Origin: Larix kaempferi
Lineage: Eukaryota > Streptophyta > Pinopsida > Pinales > Pinaceae
Assembly (NCBI GenBank): GCA_027924585.1
Contig: BSBM01000812.1
Location: forward strand, 186,001 to 250,000
Direction of reading: 5' to 3'
DNA: 64,000 nt
Within the stretch, counting starts at the first letter, position 1. Each line of letters starts with the position of its first letter. A model generated the notes under the pieces. The model made no database searches and had not been told where the DNA came from. It saw only the letters and a list, made by a program, of their open reading frames with translations. This document shows positions 24,288 through 36,181 of the stretch, piece by piece. A program made the translations under genes and the position numbers.

Positions 24288-26313
24288 TGTAATGTCCCTT
24301 GTTAGGAATTTTATTAAAATTGCAATTTTCCACTTTTTTCCTTGGTTCGACCTTTGACTAGTTTCGATCTCTAGGTCCCAAATTTGCCCCAAATGATCCC
24401 AAATCTTCTGAGAAGGTATATGAATGATATTAGAACATAAATATGTGTTTTAGGGATGCCTTTGTACCTTTAAAACACTTCTGCAAATACTCTTTCAATT
24501 CTGGTCAATGTAGGTAACTTTACTAGTGATTTCCCTTTGACTAGTATTGGTCTCTAGGTCTCAAATTGACTCCAAATGCCTTCAAATATTCAAGGAAGGT
24601 GTATGAATGATATTAGGAATTGAATATGATGTTCAGGGATAACATATGGCCACCAAAAGACCTCTGCAAACTCTCTTAATATTCTGGACCAAGTATGCAA
24701 TTTTACTAGTAATTTGGGGTTCAAATCCCCCTAAGTTAAGTACTGAAAACGAATTCCCACATGCCTCCAAACCCACTCAAATTTATGAACAGAGGTATGT
24801 AATGTGTTAATTATGTTATTAAGGTCTCATATGCACCATTAATGGTTTATTACAACTTTTCTCACCCTCTCCCATTCAACTGCAAAAATCACCAATTCGA
24901 CCCTTGGGGAAATGGCACTATTTCTTCTCCCAATGCAATTAAACTGAGTAAAAATACTTCAAATGCTCAAGTACAGTACATGAAACTTGTAAAACACATC
25001 CATGGAAGTACATTAATCACAAATTCATCATAGAATCATCCATTCATTCGAAATCATCATCAATACATTGGTTCACAACAAGGTAGTGGGGAAATGGCAT
25101 TGTTCTTCCATTAAAAATGAGATTTATACATTTCTACTTGGAATTTCGACCTGAAACTTTCTGGAGATGAAGAACAGAGTATTTACTTCATATTACAAAA
25201 TAAATTTGGCATTAGAAGCTCCCCCAAAGAGTACAATAGCTCACCAAAAATGCCCTCCCTCAAGGATCAAGAATATGCCATCAAAAATGGAAATGGTTGA
25301 AGGAGCGAGCTGCAATAGAAGAAACCATGAGCTGCCCTGTAGCTTACAACTGCAAATAAAGACTCCATTAAATCTCCAAATGAAAGGTCTGAATGGCCTT
25401 TCCAATTTCCAACTTGGATGGGAATCTTTCACCCTCGAAATTGGCTAAGGCAAGAAACTAGTCATCCACTAGCTCTCCCTCTTCACAAATGCAATTGCAA
25501 ATTCTACAAATGATCAAAAGCTGGTTTCATTCTTTTTTATTGACATTTATAAACTTCTAATGTCCTCCATGGGTCGAATTCCTTCCAAGAGACTCATGCC
25601 AACTCAAGTTGGGAAGAGATTCCAAAGAACGCCACTTGTACAACAATTCCTAGTCTCCCACTTCCACCAAATCAAATGTGGAAGCATATTAGCTGCCCTA
25701 ACACCCTTGAGCGCCCTCTTGGAGTCTATTTTTAGCCCTGACATGTCATATATGTCATATGTCAGCCTTCAGGTCTGATTTGTGTCATAGGTGTCATAGC
25801 ATCTTCATCATTGTTGTCATAGAGCTAGGGAATCTAGCCCAAGTGTCTCACTAGCTCCAAATTGCCTCTTCCTCTTCCATGGGAGTTACTCTTCCTCTAT
25901 ATTTCTACCTTGGATGAGTAATGCAATGAATAATACCTTTTGGACTCCCCCAAGTATGTTACCATTCACCTTGAATTCGAATTGGTGAGAGAATGATGCC
26001 AAGTGTAGTGGGGAAATGTAGCCATATGTGGGTCCCACTTCCTCCATGTGTCTTCATGATGAAATTCCACTTTGATTTTCACTTGTATATATTTATTTAT
26101 CTCCTTTATTAAATATTTATTCCATTCTAATTTTCAAACATCATTTATTATCCCCATTATTCCAAATCCCAAAGCTTCCACCCTAAACCTAGGAAACTAG
26201 TAATTTTCCTCCTTGGCAATTATTTGACCTTTAGCATCAATTTGACAAACTCTAATGAATAGGGCCAATGTGATTAGACCATTTTGACCCAATACCAAAT
26301 TTGGGACATGAAA
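24288..26313 (-). repeat. LTR A (2026 bp)
   Basis: Plus-strand ends are TGTAATGTCCC and GGGACATGAAA; the last AAA stands for ACA of the other copies. It is the 3' LTR of body A. On the minus strand a TTTATAAATG box near 25545-25554 is a candidate promoter element. About 185-275 bases upstream of it (25738-25822) lies a cluster of TGTCAT/ATGACA repeats. Small frames inside the LTR recur in B and C because the DNA recurs, not because of coding constraint. Confidence 0.93.
25738..25822. promoter_or_regulatory. TGTCAT repeat cluster in LTR
   Basis: Six TGTCAT units within about 85 bp, including the near-palindromic ATGTCATATATGTCATATGT. The cluster is kept in LTR B (about 30454-30538) and LTR C (about 35166-35250). 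Its place upstream of a TATA-like box in the U3 part suggests an enhancer; that is inference. Confidence 0.4.
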
Positions 26314-26328
26314 AATCCTCCCTTCCCA
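26314..26328 (-). other. Polypurine tract, body A
   Basis: Minus strand reads ATTGGGAAGGGAGGATT directly before the LTR. The same tract is at 31030-31044 in body B. Confidence 0.8.
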
Positions 26329-26500
26329 ATATTGCTTGTCCTCAAGCAATTTTAAACATGGGTGTTGAAGAACCTGCTTTCTGTATAATTCTTTGAAGTT
26401 GCCATTGAAATGCCCAACCTTGAGTCTTTGAGTTTCCATGAAGATTTTATAGAGAAACCAACATGCTTGCTGCTGTACTACTCTGATAAAAATCACTTTA

Positions 26501-28937
26501 TTAAGTGGGGAAATCCATCTCCCATACTGCTTGTTTCCCCAAAAAATTTGAAACCAATGAGATAAAAATTATTCCAGGGTCCCATTGCTTGTATTGCACC
26601 TGAACAATTAAGAGTGCTCTCCAACCCATACCATCATATAAGAGGATTACTGGATCTCATTTTCTTGTATGCATTCTTCCAAACATCATGAGTACAAAAT
26701 ATATATCATCAAAGTACATAACTACATAATGAAAATTAATATCAAGGAGGCGCTTCATCAAAGAATCATGAAAGTGCTTATACCTCCAAGCAAGTAGACC
26801 ACCGTTTTCCAAGTGCATACAAGCTTCAAGTGACCAATCAAATCTACTCCAATGACATAGGTGAGGATCCCATGTCCTATAAAGCTGCTCCAAAATGATG
26901 TGATATGCATCAAAATATTCAGCCATGTATTCTTTCATCCAAGAAGTGAATGAAGAATCTCCACTAAAATCTGAACCAAATAATGAGCAGAAAAAACAAG
27001 GAGACTTCAAATGACTCAAAGAAGTCTCACCCATACATCCCTGAATGTGATTATCATAAAGATATAACAAAGTATGTGGCTTCCAACAAAAATGTTCTCC
27101 AATCATAAATCTATTCACCCAAGTGTTGGATGAAGTTCCTCCAACATCAAATGAATCAAGTGTTGAGCAAGAAAAACCATGAGTCTTCAAGTGACTCAAA
27201 TGCATATCGTAGGTGCATCCATGTAGATGTGCATCATCATAAAGTAATAAAGTATGCTGCTGCAAATGTGAATAAGAATGTGCTCCAACCATATCATACT
27301 CCTCATGTGGCACCATCAAAAAGAACCCTTTCACCCATACTTCATTGAGACTAATGTTGCAAAACATGGAATTGTAGGATGTAGGAGAATGAACCAAATC
27401 ACCCAAATGATAAAAAAGTACAGAAGTTTCATCATGGGGAGGATCCATATGGGTAGTATCATGCAGCTCCTTCAAAAGTGTGAACTCTTTGTCATAGTTT
27501 GGTTCCAATGTAGATGAATCATGCTCTTCTTTAAAAATTGCACAACCTTCATCAAGAGGCAATTCAAATTCTTCTTCCACCACATCAAGTGTTTGGATCT
27601 CTTCAAGTTCATCTCCAAACACATCAAGAACATTCAAATTTTCACATTTCTCATGATCCACCATGTCATGAGAATCCTCGAAACAATCTACCATTTGACA
27701 ATCTGAAACATAGGAGGAAAAACAAGTATCTTGCAATTTTTCAAGAAGTTGCTCATTTTGAATTGTGAGCTTATGAATATCCTCATTATTCTTCAAGTAT
27801 CCATCATGTAACAATTCATTAAGCTCAAACAAATGGTTTCTATCAAAAAGCAAAGACATGAAATTACCTTTGATGTGGCACATTGCTCTTTGAATCTTCT
27901 CCATATATTCAAGGAAGGATGTTTCCTCCAATGAAGTAGCTCTCCAACAAGAATTTGACACCAATGCTTGAGTCTCATGGAGAATGCTGAGGGACTCTTG
28001 GATCTTCTTTTCATTCATCTTTAAGGACCCTTCAAGAAAATGAGGCTCTTGCAAATGAACCTCCTCATCTTCTTCATTTTTGATTGGACCAACTTCATGA
28101 AGCTCAAGTGGTGATGGGGAAGTTGATCTTGGTTCTTCTTCAACTGCTACAAGGTCTTCATTATCATGCTTAATGGAACTTGGGCTTGCAGCAACACTTT
28201 CAAAAGTGATCTCTATGTCACCAACATAGAGGTGTGAGCACCCATCAGTAGGTACTCCTTCATAGTTTAAGCATCCATCAGTAGATGCTCTTTGGTTCAT
28301 GTCTAAGCTAGAAGGTGTCTCGAAATGATCTTCCATATTTTCAATAGAATCTTCTTCATGCTCTTGTGATGTCTCTTCATTTTTCTCCTTCAAGCAAGCT
28401 GATTCATTTTTCCCCTTGTTTTCCTTAGGATCGGTATATTTGGAATCCCTTCTTGAATAAATCTCAAAAGCTCTCATCAAAGAGGACATCATTTCATGCA
28501 CACATATATGATATTCGCTCCAAGGGTTCTTACAAGAAGGGCATAAACCTTTCTTCACTAACTCCACATATTCATTTTTGGGCCTATTTTCAAAAACATG
28601 TTGAATCAGCATAGTACTCAAAAGACATGGCATTTTGTGTATTTTTGCTCGAAGCAAGATATTCTTGATATTTTTGATATTGCTGGGGCAAGGTTTTATA
28701 ATTTGCTCTCCATCTTTGGAACTCACTCATAGAATTATCCTTGGTTGGTGTGACACATTCATATTCATCAGATTTAAATTCATAAGAATAATCTTCATTT
28801 CTCTTGAAATTGTAAGAAGTGTTTCATGATGGCACATTTTCCTCATACCATTCACATTCTGCTTCATATTGCTCATAAGCATCTGCATATTCATCATAAG
28901 AATTGTACTCATAGGATTCATCATAATAGTAAGACAT
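26501..28937 (-). pseudogene. Gag-knuckle/repeat protein, copy A (broken)
   Basis: Homologue of 31217-33649. The ATG at 28937 lies about 50 bases after the primer site. Lesions seen by comparison with copy B: TGC to TGA near 28824, a 4 bp insertion near 28606 shifting the frame, and TGG to TGA at about 26657. The longest open piece (28726-26657) is 689 codons from a GTG. It holds the C-x2-C-x7-H-x-C knuckle, the acidic middle, both 60-residue repeats (27256-26897) and VVMYFDDIYF. The role is unknown; by position it replaces gag-pol. Confidence 0.8.
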
Positions 28938-28990
28938 GGCTGCCAATTATTCTTGAATGTATGTACCTAATACACAGGTGCAAGGACCAT

Positions 28991-29002
28991 GCTCTGATAC
29001 CA
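28991..29002 (-). other. Primer-binding site, body A
   Basis: Minus strand TGGTATCAGAGC, a perfect initiator-Met tRNA primer match, one base inside LTR B. The equivalent site of body B is 33703-33714. Confidence 0.92.
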
Positions 29003-29003
29003 C

Positions 29004-31029
29004 TGTAATGTCCCTTGTTAGGAATTTTATTAAAATTGCAATTTTCCACTTTTTTCCTTGGTTCGACCTTTGACTAGTTTCGATCTCTAGGTCCCAAATT
29101 TGCCCCAAATGATCCCAAATATTCTGAGAAGGTATATGAATGATATTAGAACATAAATATGTGTTTTAGGGATGCTTTTGTACCTTTAAAACACTTCTGC
29201 AAATACTCTTTCAATTCTGGTCAATGTAGGTAACTTTACTAGTGATTTCCCTTTGACTAGTATTGGTCTCTAGGTCTCAAATTGACTCCAAATGCCTTCA
29301 AATCTTCAAGGAAGGTGTATGAATGATATTAGGAATTGAATATGATGTTCAGGGATAACATATGGCCACCAAAATACCTCTGCAAACTCTCTTAAGATTC
29401 TGGACCAAGTATGCAATTTTACTAGTAATTTGGGGTTCAAATCCCCCTAAGTTAAGTACTGAAAACGGCTTCCCAAATGCCACCAAACCCACTCAAATTT
29501 ATGAACATAGGTATGTAATGTGTTAATTATGTTATTAAGGTCTCATATGCACCATTAATAGTTTATTACAACTTTTCTCACCCTCTCCCATTCAACTGCA
29601 AAAATCACCAATTCGACCCTTGGGGAAATGGCACTATTTCTTCTCCCAATGCAATTAAACTGAGTAAAAATACTTCAAATGCTCAAGTACAGTACATGAA
29701 ACTTGTAAAACACATCCATGGCAGTCCATTAATCACAAATGCATCATAGAATCATCCATTCATTCGAAATCATCATCAATACATTGGTTCACAACAAGGT
29801 AGTGGGGAAATGGCATTGTTCTTCCATTAAAAATGAGATTTATACATTTCTACTTGGAATTTCGACCTGAAACTTTCTGGAGATGAAGAACAGAGTATTT
29901 AATTCATATTACAAAATAAATTTGGCATTATAAGCTCCCCCAAAGAGTACAATATTTCACCAAAAACGCCCTCCCTCAAGGATCAAGAATATGCCATCAA
30001 AAATGGAAATGGTTGAAGGAGCGAGCTGCAATAGAAGAAACCATGAGCTGCCCTGTAGCTTACACCTAAAAATAAATACTCCATTAAAGCTCCAAATGAA
30101 AGGTCTGAATGGCCTTTCCAATTGCCAACTTGGATGGGAATCTTTCACCCTCGAAATTGGCTAAGGCAAGAAACTAGTCATCCACTAGCTCTCCCTCTTC
30201 ACAAATGCAATTGCAAATTCTACAAATGATCAAAAGCTGGTTTCATTCTTTGTTATTGACATTTATAAACTTCTAATGTCCTCCATGGGTCGAATTCCTT
30301 CCAAGAGACTCATGCCAACTCAAGTTGGGAAGAGATTCCAAAGAACGCCACTTGTACAACAATTCCTAGTCTCCCACTTCCACCAAATCACATGTGGAAG
30401 AATATTAGCTTCCCTAACACCCTTGAGCGCCCTCTTGGAGTCTATTTTTAGCCCTGACATGTCATATATGTCATATGTCAGCCTTCAGGTCTGATTTGTG
30501 TCATAGGTGTCATAGCATCTTCATCATTGTTGTCATAGAGCTAGGGAATCTAGCCCAAGTGTCTCACTAGCTCTAAATTGTCTCTTCCTCTTCCATGGGA
30601 GTTACTCTTCCTCTATATTTCGACCTTGGATGAGTAATGCAATGAATAATACCTTTTGGACTCCCCCAAGTATGTTACCATTCACCTTTAATTCGAATTG
30701 GTGAGAGAATGATGCCAAGTGTAGTGGGGAAATCTAGCCATATGTGGGTCCCACTTCCTCCATGTGTCTTCATGATGAAATTCCACATTGATTTTCACTT
30801 GTATATATTTATTTATCTCCTTTATTAAATATTTATTCCATTCTAATGTTCAAACATCATTTATTATCCCCATTATTCCAAATCCCAAAGCTTCCACCCT
30901 AAACCTAGGAAACTAGTAATTTTCCTCCTTGGCAATTATTTGACCTTTAGCATCAATTTGACAAACTCTAATGAATAGGGCCAATGTGATTAGGCCATTT
31001 TGACCCAATACCAAATTTGGGACATGACA
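29004..31029 (-). repeat. LTR B (2026 bp), shared by both bodies
   Basis: Ends TGTAATGTCCC and GGGACATGACA. It serves as 5' LTR of body A and 3' LTR of body B. In the first ~500 bp it shares about ten states with LTR C that differ from LTR A (for example GGCTTCCCAAATGCC). Confidence 0.93.
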
Positions 31030-31216
31030 AATCCTCCCTTCCCAATATTGCTTGTCCTCAAGCAATTTTAAACGTGGGTGTTGAAGAACCTGCTTTCTGT
31101 ATAATTCTTTGAAGTTGCCATTGAATTGCCCAACCTTGAGTCTTTGAGTTTCCATGAAGATTTTAGAGAGGAACCAACATGCTTGCTGCTGCACTACTCT
31201 GATAAAAATCACTTTA

Positions 31217-33649
31217 TTAAGTGGGGAAATCCATCTCCCATACTGCTTGTTTCCCCAAAAAATTTGAAACCAATGAGATAAAAATTATTCCAGGGTCCCA
31301 TTGCTTGTATTGCACCCGAACAATTAAGAGTGCTCTCCAACCCATACCATCATATAAGAGGATTCCTGGATCCCATTTTCTTGTATGCATTCTTCCAAAC
31401 ATCATGAGTACAAAATATATATCATCAAAGTAAATAAGTACATAATGAAAATTAATATCAAGGAGGCGCTTCATCAAAGAATCATGAAAGTGCTTATACC
31501 TCCAAGCAAGTAGACCACCGTTTTCCAAGTGCATACAAGCTTCAAGTGACCAATCAAATCTGCTCCAATGAGATAGGTGAGGATCCCATGTCCTATAAAG
31601 CTGCTCCAAAAGGATGTGATATGCATCAAAATATTCAGCCATGTATTCTTTCATCCAAGAAGTGAATGAAGAATCTCCACTAAAATCTGAACCAAATAAT
31701 GAGCAGAAAAAACAAGGAGACTTCAAATGACTCAAAGAAGTCTCACCCATACATCCCTGAATGTGATTATCATAAAGATATAACAAAGTATGTGGCTTCC
31801 AACAAAAATGTTCTCCAATCATAAATCTATTCACCCAAGTGTTGGATGAAGTTCCTCCAACATCAAATGAATCAAGTGTTGAGCAAGAAAAACCATGAGT
31901 CTTCAAGTGACTCAAATGCATATCGTAGGTGCATCCATGTAGATGTGCATCATCATAAAGTAATAAAGTATGCTGCTGCAAATGTGAATAAGAATGTGCT
32001 CCAACCATATCATACTCCTCATGTGGCACCATCAAAAAGAACCCTTTCACCCATACTTCATTGAGACTAATGTTGCAAAACATGGAATTGTAGGATGTAG
32101 GAGAATAAACCAAATCACCCAAATGATAAAAAAGTACAGAAGTTTCATCATGGGGAAGATCCATATGGGTAGTATCATGCAGCTCCTTCAAAAGTGTGAA
32201 CTCTTTGTCATAGTTTGGTTCCAATGTAGATGAATCATGGTCTTCTTTAAAAATTGCACAACCTTCATCAATAGGCAATTCAAATTCTTCTTCCACCACA
32301 TCAAGTGTTTGGATCTCTTCAAGTTCATCTCCAAACACATCAAGAACATTCAAATTTTCACATTTCTCATGATCCACCATGTCATGAGAATCCTCGAAAC
32401 AATCTACCATTTGACAATCTGAAACATAGGAGGAAAAACAAGTATCTTGCAACTTTTCAAGAAGTTGCTCATTTTGAATCGTGAGCTTATGAATATCCTA
32501 ATTATTCTTCAAGTATGCATCATGTAACAATTCATTAAGCTCAAACAAATGGTTTCTATCAAAAAACAAAGACATGAAATTACCTTTGATGTGGCACATT
32601 GCTCTTTGAATCTTCTCCATATATTCAAGGAAGGATGTTTCCTCCAATGAAGTAGATCTCCAACAAGAATTTGACACCAATGCTTGAGTCTCATGGAGAA
32701 TGCTGAGGGACTCTTGGATCTTCTTTTCATTCATCTTTAAGGACCCTTCAAGAAAATGAGGCTCTTGCAAATGAACCTCCTCATCTTCTTCATTTTTGTT
32801 TGGACCAACTTCATGAAGCTCAAGTGGTGATGGGGAAGTTGATCTTGGTTCTTCTTCAACTGCTACAAGGTCTTCATTATCATGCTTAATGGAACTTGGG
32901 CTTGCAGCAACACTTTCAAAAGTGATCTCTATGTCACCAACATAGAGGTGTGAGCACCCATCAGTAGGTACTCCTTCATAGTTTAAGCATCCATCAGTAG
33001 ATGCTCTTTGGTTCATGTCTAAGCTAGAAGGTGTCTCGAAATGATCTTCCATATTTTCAATACAATCTTCTTCATGCTCTTGTGATGTCTCTTCATTTTT
33101 CTCCTTCAAGCAAGCTGATTCATTTTTCCCCTTGTTTTCCTTAGGATCGGTATATTTGGAATCCCTTCTTGAATAAATCTCAAAATCTCTCATCAAAGAG
33201 GACATCATTTCATGCACACATATATGATATTCGCTCCAAGGGTTCTTACAAGAAGGGCATAAACCTTTCTTCACTAACTCCACATCTTCATTTTTGGGCC
33301 TATTTTCAAAAACATGTTCAGCATAGTACTCAAAAGACATGGCATTTTGTGTATTTTTGCTCGAAGCAAGATATTCTTGATATTTTTGATATTGCTGGGG
33401 CAAGGTTTTATAATTTGCACTCCATCTTTGGAACTCACTCATAGAATTATCCTTGGTTGGTGTGACACATTCATATTCATCAGATTTAAAGTCATAAGAA
33501 TAATCTTCATTTCTCCTGAAATTGTAAGAAGTGTTGCATGATGGCACCTTTTCCTCATACCATTCACATTCTACTTCATATTGCTCATAAGCATCTGCAT
33601 ATTCATCATAAGAATTGTACTCATAGGATTCATCATAATAGTAAGACAT
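31217..33649 (-). pseudogene. Gag-knuckle/repeat protein, copy B (single nonsense codon)
   Basis: 811 codons from ATG 33649 to the stop at 31217, broken only by TAG at 32500-32498 (codon 384), where copy A has GAG. Layout: Tyr-rich acidic start (1-75) with MSYYYDESYEY; a knuckle at 131-144, KKGLCPSCKNPWSEYHIC, matching the C-x2-C-x7-H-x-C form of plant Gypsy gags (RKGLCxxCxxxxxxxHxC). A long acidic, Ser/Glu-rich middle follows (150-540), then two 60-residue repeats (560-619 and 620-679) sharing HTLL, SHLK and FxCS. FHDSLMKRLL then YVLIYFDDIYF at 740 resembles the RT catalytic box. I do not recognise the full protein. It is probably a rearranged gag-pol remnant that packages or marks the RNA, with enzymes from elsewhere; that role is inference. 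Confidence 0.75.
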
Positions 33650-33702
33650 GGCTGCCAATTATTCTTGAATGTATGTACCTAATACACAGGTGCAAGGACC
33701 AT

Positions 33703-33714
33703 GCTCTGATACCA
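33703..33714 (-). other. Primer-binding site, body B
   Basis: Minus strand TGGTATCAGAGC, one base from LTR C. Confidence 0.92.
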
Positions 33715-33715
33715 C

Positions 33716-35741
33716 TGTAATGTCCCTTGTTAGGAATTTTATTAAAATTGCAATTTTCCACTTTTTTCCTTGGTTCGACCTTTGATTAGTTTCGATCTCT
33801 AGGTCCCAAATTTGCCCCAAATGATCCCAAATCTTCTGAGAAGGTATATGAATGATATTAGAACATAAATATGTGTTTTAGGGATGCCGTTGTACCTTTA
33901 AAACACTTCTGCAAATACTCTTTCAATTCTGGTCAATGTAGGTAACTTTACTAGTGATTTCCCTTTGACTAGTATTGGTCTCTAGGTCTCAAATTGACTC
34001 CAAATGCCTTCAAATATTCAAGGAAGGTGTATGAATGATATTAGGAATTGAATATGATGTTCAGGGATAACATATGGCCACCAAAAGACCTCTGCAAACT
34101 CTCTTAAGATTCTGGACCAAGTATGCAATTTTACTAGTAATTTGGGGTTCAAATCCCCCTAAGTTAAGTACTGAAAACGGCTTCCCAAATGCCACCAAAC
34201 CCACTCAAATTTATGAACATAGGTATGTAATGTGTTAATTATGTTATTAAGGTCTCATATGCACCATTAATAGTTTATTACAACTTTTCTCACCCTCTCT
34301 CATTCAACTGCAAAAATCACCAATTCGACCCTTGGGGAAATGGCACTATTTCTTCTCCCAATGCAATTAAACTGAGTAAAAATACTTCAAATGCTCAAGT
34401 ACAGTACATGAAATTTGTAAAAAAAATCCATGGCAGTCCATTAATCACAAATGCATCATAGAATCATCCATTCATTCGAAATCATCATCAATACATTGGT
34501 TCACAACAAGGTAGTGGGGAAATGGCATTGTTCTTCCATTAAAAATGAGATTTATACATTTCTACTTGGAATTTCGACCTGAAACTTTCTGGAGATGAAG
34601 AACAGAGTATTTAATTCATATTACAAAATAAATTGGGCATTAGAAGCTCCCCCAAAGAGTACAATATCTCACCAAAAACGCCCTCCCTCAAGGATCAAGA
34701 ATATGCCATCAAAAATGGAAATGGTTGAAGGAGTGAGCTGCAATAGAAGAAACCATGAGCTACCCTGTAGCTTACACCTGCAAATAAAGACTCCATTAAA
34801 GCTCCAAATGAAAGGTCTGAATGGCCTTTCCAATTGCCAACTTGGATGGGAATCTTTCACCCTCGAAATTGGCTAAGGCAAGAAACTAGTCATCCACTAG
34901 CTCTCCCTCTTCACAAATGCAATTGAAAATTCTACAAATGATAAAAAGCTGGTTTCATTCTTTGTTATTGACATTTATAAACTTCTAATGTCCTCCATGG
35001 GTCGAATTCCTTCCAAGAGACTCATGCCAACTCAAGTTGGGAATAGATTCCAAAGAACGCCACTTGTACAACAATTCCTAGTCTCCCACTTTCACCAAAT
35101 CACATGTGGAAGAATATTAGCTTCCCTAACACCCTTGAGCGCCCTCTTGGAGTCTATTTTTAGCCCTGACATGTCATATATGTCATATGTCAGCCTTCAG
35201 GTCTGATTTGTGTCATAGGTGTCATAGCATCTTCATCATTGTTGTCATAGAGCTAGGGAATCTAGCCCAAGTGTCTCACTAGCTCCAAATTGCCTCTTCC
35301 TCTTCCATGGGAGTTACTCTTCCTCTATATTTCGACCTTGGATGAGTAATGCAATGAATAATACCTTTTGGACTCCCCCAAGTATGTTACCATTCACCTT
35401 GAATTCGAATTGGTGAGAGAATGATGCCAAGTGTAGTGGGGAAATCTAGCCATATGTGGGTCCCACTTCCTCCATGTGTCTTCATGATGAACTGCCACTT
35501 TGATTTTCACTTGTATATATTTATTTATCTCCTTTATTAAATATTTATGCCATTCTAATGTTCAAACATCATTTATTATCCCCATTATTCCAAATCCCAA
35601 AGCTTCCACCCTAAACCTAGGAAACTAGTAATTTTCCTCCTTGGCAATTATTTGACCTTTAGCATCAATTTGACAAACTCTAATGAATAGGGCCAATGTG
35701 ATTAGGCCATTTTGACCCAATACCAAATTTGGGACATGACA
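33716..35741 (-). repeat. LTR C (2026 bp)
   Basis: 5' LTR of body B. Ends TGTAATGTCCC and GGGACATGACA, followed by the TTTTT duplication. Confidence 0.93.
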
Positions 35742-35746
35742 TTTTT

Positions 35747-36178
35747 GATGTAATCATTCTTTTCCCATGCCTTAAAGGATAATGAATATATAATATCTTA
35801 CAAATGTTTTATAGTTTTCGAAGTATGGAGTTAAATTGCATCCCATTCTAGTGTTTAGGCTTCATGAATGGAACCAAATGTTAGGTGTTTCTAAATGAAC
35901 TCCCTTTGGAAACCTTAGAAATAACTAGATGACATATTAGTGACTGGTTGAAACCACTTTTTGGTCTTAGAGTATGACCTTAAGCTACTTTTGATTGACT
36001 AAGAGTTGGTCTTCCTTCGTTGAAAGGAAACGTGCTAATGGTTCAAGACTCAAAAGTTTTTGTTTAGAGTGGAAGTTTTCCTATGACAAACCATAAGAAA
36101 ATTATTTCAAGTGATTGGATTTTATTTACACAAACATTAAAATATTGTGATTATATTAATAAAAGCTAGACTAATCAA
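35747..36178. other. No recognisable gene
   Basis: Flank between the array and the next element; only short chance frames. Confidence 0.5.
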
Positions 36179-36181
36179 TTA

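Larger units (their letters stand above)
24288..35741 (-). mobile_element. Tandem LTR retrotransposon array (three LTRs, two bodies), non-autonomous
   Basis: Order on the plus strand: LTR A 24288-26313, body A 26314-29003, LTR B 29004-31029, body B 31030-33715, LTR C 33716-35741. All three LTRs are 2026 bp. The bodies are 2690 and 2686 bp and differ in length by one 4 bp insertion in A. Perfect TTTTT duplications flank the whole array (24283-24287 and 35742-35746). Primer sites and polypurine tracts are in the minus orientation in both bodies. LTRs differ by roughly 1% in the stretches I compared. Each body has one long frame with no full RT, RNase H or integrase. Confidence 0.93.

Noticed and set aside
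27130-27706. Plus-strand frames opposite the array protein, repeated at 31846-32422
   Set aside because: Antisense shadows of the long minus-strand frame, present twice because the body is duplicated.
30913-31212. 99-codon minus frame, repeated at 26197-26496
   Set aside because: It runs across the polypurine tract into the LTR. It repeats because the element repeats, and the segment KLLEDKQYWEGRI alone is too short to assign.
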